Origin: Lewinellaceae bacterium
Lineage (GTDB): Bacteria; Bacteroidota; Bacteroidia; Chitinophagales; Saprospiraceae
NCBI GenBank assembly: GCA_020636075.1
Contig: JACJYO010000006.1
Location: 528,392 to 592,391, forward strand
DNA length: 64,000 bases
Direction: 5' to 3'
Shown here piece after piece: positions 61,839 through 64,000 of the stretch; positions within the stretch are counted from its first letter, which is position 1; every line of letters begins with the position of its first letter. The notes under the pieces are model-generated. The model was not told the DNA's origin and ran no database searches. It saw only the letters and a program-made list of their open reading frames with translations. The position numbers and the translations under genes were made by a program.

Positions 61839-62360
61839 TTAATTTTTCTTGATCTTCTCCAGATGTTCGGCGCCCTGAATATCCAGCCCTTTGGACAGAT
61901 TGGAGATTTTATCCAGGTCGATCGTGCCGGTCAGGCTGAGCAGGACAAACTCATCGGGAGCGCCAACAAGCAACAGAAGCTCGTTGATGATATTCCCACT
62001 GTCTTTTACCCAAATGCGTACGTTTTCTTTACCGTCGCGCACCGTGAGCAGCTCGGAATATTCGCCAGCCGGCACTTTACTTAGGGCCTCTTTGTACAGC
62101 GTCAGGCCATTGTCCAGGCTGTCGGAGGTGAGCACACGCAGGCCGGTGAGGCCGCCAACCACTTCACGTACATTTTCCCATTCGGGGTCGTCGGTGCTGA
62201 TTTTGGATACCAGGCTGAACATTTTAGGGCTAACGAAAACGACAGTGAAACGCTCGTCTTCCATGTACTGGTGGAAAAACCGGTTAATAGCGTCGTTTTG
62301 GGCGGGTGCTGCAGCGGCAAACAAGTAAAACAGCGGCAGCATAAGAAGCAACTTTTTCAT
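61839..62360 (-). CDS. DUF4252 protein, copy B
   Basis: 173 residues, signal peptide to ~20 (AAAAPAQ). Shares the DUF4252 blocks with copy A (GEYSELLTVRDGKENVRIWV against LEELLFVRDGNTRVSVLAK; LLLLVGAPDEFVLLSLTGTI against LVVLVREPETFALVSVRC), so the two are tandem paralogs. ATG 62360 starts right before the signal peptide. Between it and the anti-sigma-like gene is a short gap of ~40 bp. Confidence 0.85.
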   Translation of the reverse strand: MKKLLLMLPLFYLFAAAAPAQNDAINRFFHQYMEDERFTVVFVSPKMFSLVSKISTDDPEWENVREVVGGLTGLRVLTSDSLDNGLTLYKEALSKVPAGEYSELLTVRDGKENVRIWVKDSGNIINELLLLVGAPDEFVLLSLTGTIDLDKISNLSKGLDIQGAEHLEKIKKN

Positions 62361-62399
62361 AGCAAAATTTGTGGGTGAACAGGTATGATCCAATGGTGC

Positions 62400-63038
62400 T
62401 TAACCATTCGTTTCTTTTTTCTTTTTGAGCAAAATATCGACATGATCTACTTCCTGAAGCCCCTTTTCCAGGGTGTGTTTGCTTTTGTTAATTTTGGAAG
62501 AAACCAGGGCCAAAGCCGCTTTGATTTCTGCCAGCGCTGCTTCAGGATCTTCGTAGGTGTCATCCGGTGTCGGTTCCGGCTTAACTTTTTGGGTTTTATG
62601 GAAGATTGATTTGCGGGCTTGCTTTTTCGGGATTTTGGATTCGGCGATAGGGTTTGCAGCTGGTTCGTGGACAGGCGTCAATTCAGGGTGCGGGATTTCT
62701 TCCTTAGGCAGCACGACAGGGGCCAGCGCTTGTTGTGCCGGCTGGGCCGGCTCATGCATCCACCAATAGGCGCCTGCGGTGAACAATAGGGCTATGACCG
62801 CGGCAGCAGCGAACCGAAACCAGCGTATGGGTCGGTGCATAGGCTTCGGCTGCCTGTTGCCGGGCAATAGCACGGCTTGTTCGGCTTTCAGCGCCTGGAA
62901 ATACGGAGCCACAGCCTGATAGGTTTCCGGGATATTCCCTGTACTGAAAAAGGCCTTAAGTTGGCGTTCTTCGTCCAGCGATGTTTCCCCTTCCCAGTAG
63001 CGGTCGAGTAAGGCCTGTATGTCTGCTTGTTCTTTCAT
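62400..63038 (-). CDS. Probable anti-sigma factor, single-pass membrane protein
   Basis: 212 residues. The N-terminal ~65 residues (MKEQADIQALLDRYWEGETS) resemble a zinc-free anti-sigma-like start; one transmembrane helix at ~72-93 (RFAAAAVIALLFTAGAYWWM) and a Pro-rich, then charged, periplasmic part (~95-212). It starts just after the ECF sigma stop, which is the usual sigma/anti-sigma arrangement, so it is probably the anti-sigma factor. Sequence alone is not enough to be sure. Confidence 0.65.
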   Translation of the reverse strand: MKEQADIQALLDRYWEGETSLDEERQLKAFFSTGNIPETYQAVAPYFQALKAEQAVLLPGNRQPKPMHRPIRWFRFAAAAVIALLFTAGAYWWMHEPAQPAQQALAPVVLPKEEIPHPELTPVHEPAANPIAESKIPKKQARKSIFHKTQKVKPEPTPDDTYEDPEAALAEIKAALALVSSKINKSKHTLEKGLQEVDHVDILLKKKKETNG

Positions 63039-63040
63039 GT

Positions 63041-63574
63041 TCAACTGTTTTGCGCCTGTACAGGCTCGGAGGCAAATACGCGTTGCAATTGCATGCGAAC
63101 AGCCTTGCGGGCCCGGTGGAGGTTTACTTTTACCTGATCTAAACTGATGTCCAGTACCTGGGCAATTTCTTCATAGCTTAATTCTTCAATATCGCGCAGG
63201 TGCATTACCAACCGTTGTTTTTCCGGTAAATCTTCCATGAACTGGCGCACCTGGCCGGTTAAATCCTGCACTTCAATCTGGCGGGCCGGGTCGGCGCTAT
63301 CGATTTGGAGTTCGGCTTCCTGACCTATCGGCGCAGCGCGGCGCTGGGCCCGGTCCCGGGTTTTGTCCAGCGAACGATTGCGCGTCAGGGTCATGCACCA
63401 GGCTTCCCAATTCCGGATCGTCTGGCTTTGATCGGCAGGCGTTTTCCAAACTTTTTCGAGCACCTCCTGCACCACATCTTCCGCTTCATGGATACTTCCA
63501 GTGATCCGCAAAGCAAAGCGATAGAGCTTATGCCGGATTGGAAATACCTGTTGATGGAAGATTGTCCAGTTCAT
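63041..63574 (-). CDS. ECF-type RNA polymerase sigma factor
   Basis: 177 residues. Sigma-70 region 2 (LYRFALRITGSIHEAEDVVQ, VLEKVWKTPADQSQTIRNWE) and region 4 (LPEKQRLVMHLRDIEELSYE, IAQVLDISLDQVKVNLHRAR) are both present. It is transcribed first in the leftward module with the likely anti-sigma and two DUF4252 genes. ATG 63574 is chosen; the longer frame upstream has no family similarity. The signal is unknown. Confidence 0.92.
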   Translation of the reverse strand: MNWTIFHQQVFPIRHKLYRFALRITGSIHEAEDVVQEVLEKVWKTPADQSQTIRNWEAWCMTLTRNRSLDKTRDRAQRRAAPIGQEAELQIDSADPARQIEVQDLTGQVRQFMEDLPEKQRLVMHLRDIEELSYEEIAQVLDISLDQVKVNLHRARKAVRMQLQRVFASEPVQAQNS

Positions 63575-63734
63575 ATGATCGTGGTGGTGCACCTCCGCCG
63601 TGGTTGTTTTTGTCTTATTTTGACGGGTTACGAGGGGAAGACGCGGCAGTGCGAAACTTGTTACAAGCAATAGCTGTTTTTCTGAAAATAAAAAATTTAG
63701 CTCGTCGAGAATGCAGGTTCGTGCAGCAAAAATA

Positions 63735-63766
63735 TTTGGAATGCGGTATTCTGGCTTGTACTTTTG
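63735..63766 (+). promoter_or_regulatory. Canonical promoter for the truncated lipoprotein gene
   Basis: TTTG (63735-63738), 20-bp spacer, TACTTTTG (63759-63766), 51 bp upstream of the ATG. Confidence 0.7.
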
Positions 63767-63817
63767 AAAGCAATCACGTACTCGCTCAAACCGTTATTAC
63801 TTCAAAAACAATCTTTT

Positions 63818-64000
63818 ATGAAAAAAATCATCTTTTCTACCGGCCTGCTCGCGCTTTTGCTTTGGTCTTGCACGGAATCGGATACCAGCCAGGAGCAAAA
63901 ATCGACACCATTGTCTATGGCGGGCCTGGAATTGCAAATGACGGAGCATCCGGAGTGGGCTTATGAGAACTTGCGTTTATATCCGATATGTGCCGACGAA
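63818..64000 (+). CDS. Putative lipoprotein, N-terminal part only
   Basis: Runs off the right edge; 61 codons visible. A lipoprotein-type leader MKKIIFSTGLLALLLWSC (lipid Cys18) is clear. The visible mature part ends ... HPEWAYENLRLYPICADE, in which ENLRLYPI resembles the start of ARPP-1 (DUF6569)-type domains; this is only a suggestion. Own promoter, divergent from the sigma factor module. Confidence 0.7.
   Translation, partial: MKKIIFSTGLLALLLWSCTESDTSQEQKSTPLSMAGLELQMTEHPEWAYENLRLYPICADE

Overview
The window looks like chromosomal DNA from a Bacteroidota bacterium, most likely of the Saprospiria type (an inference from gene content, not a database match). Pointers are: type IX secretion C-terminal sorting domains on two secreted proteins; a PorE-like lipoprotein (TPR, beta-propeller, regulatory-like domain, OmpA); promoters of the TTG/TTTG - about 20 bp - TAnnTTTG type and few Shine-Dalgarno sequences; a fused E1 alpha/beta 2-oxoacid dehydrogenase; a CarB lacking the C-terminal allosteric domain; DUF2480 and DUF4252 proteins; and a DksA-like protein without zinc cysteines. 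Base composition is moderately GC-rich, with two clearly AT-rich patches: the WD40 part of the large gene near 15 kb and the two-gene ATPase module at 47-48.5 kb. No rRNA, tRNA or CRISPR array was seen.

Layout. 1-9 kb: truncated hutH, a Skp/OmpH chaperone, a convergent 7TM histidine kinase / LuxR-type regulator pair, a fatty acid desaturase, a methyltransferase and uvrC. 9-18 kb: two paralogous lipoproteins around a di-heme peroxidase, then a large WD40-GTPase-SEFIR/TIR protein resembling a STAND/NLR-type immune or signalling receptor, then the PorE-like lipoprotein. 18-28 kb: PhoD-like phosphatase, scpB, DUF2480, a lytic transglycosylase with an overlapping polytopic membrane protein, a T9SS cargo protein, queG, lpxD and a GHL10-type hydrolase. 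28-38 kb: a lipoprotein and a very large putative outer-membrane barrel protein, a repeat-rich scar with a broken four-helix-bundle gene, a SpoIIM-like/DUF4129 pair, hemW, mscL and an NTF2-like protein with a histone-H1-like tail. 38-49 kb: gpmI-clcA, a DUF4440 protein, a T9SS-exported alpha/beta hydrolase, carB behind a multi-hairpin leader, and an AT-rich AAA ATPase + Toprim-like pair. 48-54 kb: an exbB-exbD-exbD-tonB operon plus a second exbD-tonB pair whose tonB carries an amber codon. 54-64 kb: kdsA divergent from a BatA-like protein, a hemerythrin-like protein, the fused E1 dehydrogenase, a dksA-like gene, an ECF sigma factor module with a probable anti-sigma factor and two DUF4252 proteins, and a truncated lipoprotein.

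The most notable items are: (i) the WD40-GTPase-zinc ribbon-SEFIR/TIR protein; (ii) the AAA ATPase + Toprim-like pair, which looks like a RloAB/OLD-type defence module; (iii) a short non-autonomous mobile element present twice (after uvrC and inside the four-helix-bundle pseudogene), each copy with 20-bp terminal inverted repeats and its own 7-bp target duplication; (iv) a promoter-leader peptide-terminator arrangement in front of carB that suggests transcription attenuation; (v) the duplicated and partly inactivated Ton energising system; and (vi) many unrelated long palindromes in intergenic gaps.
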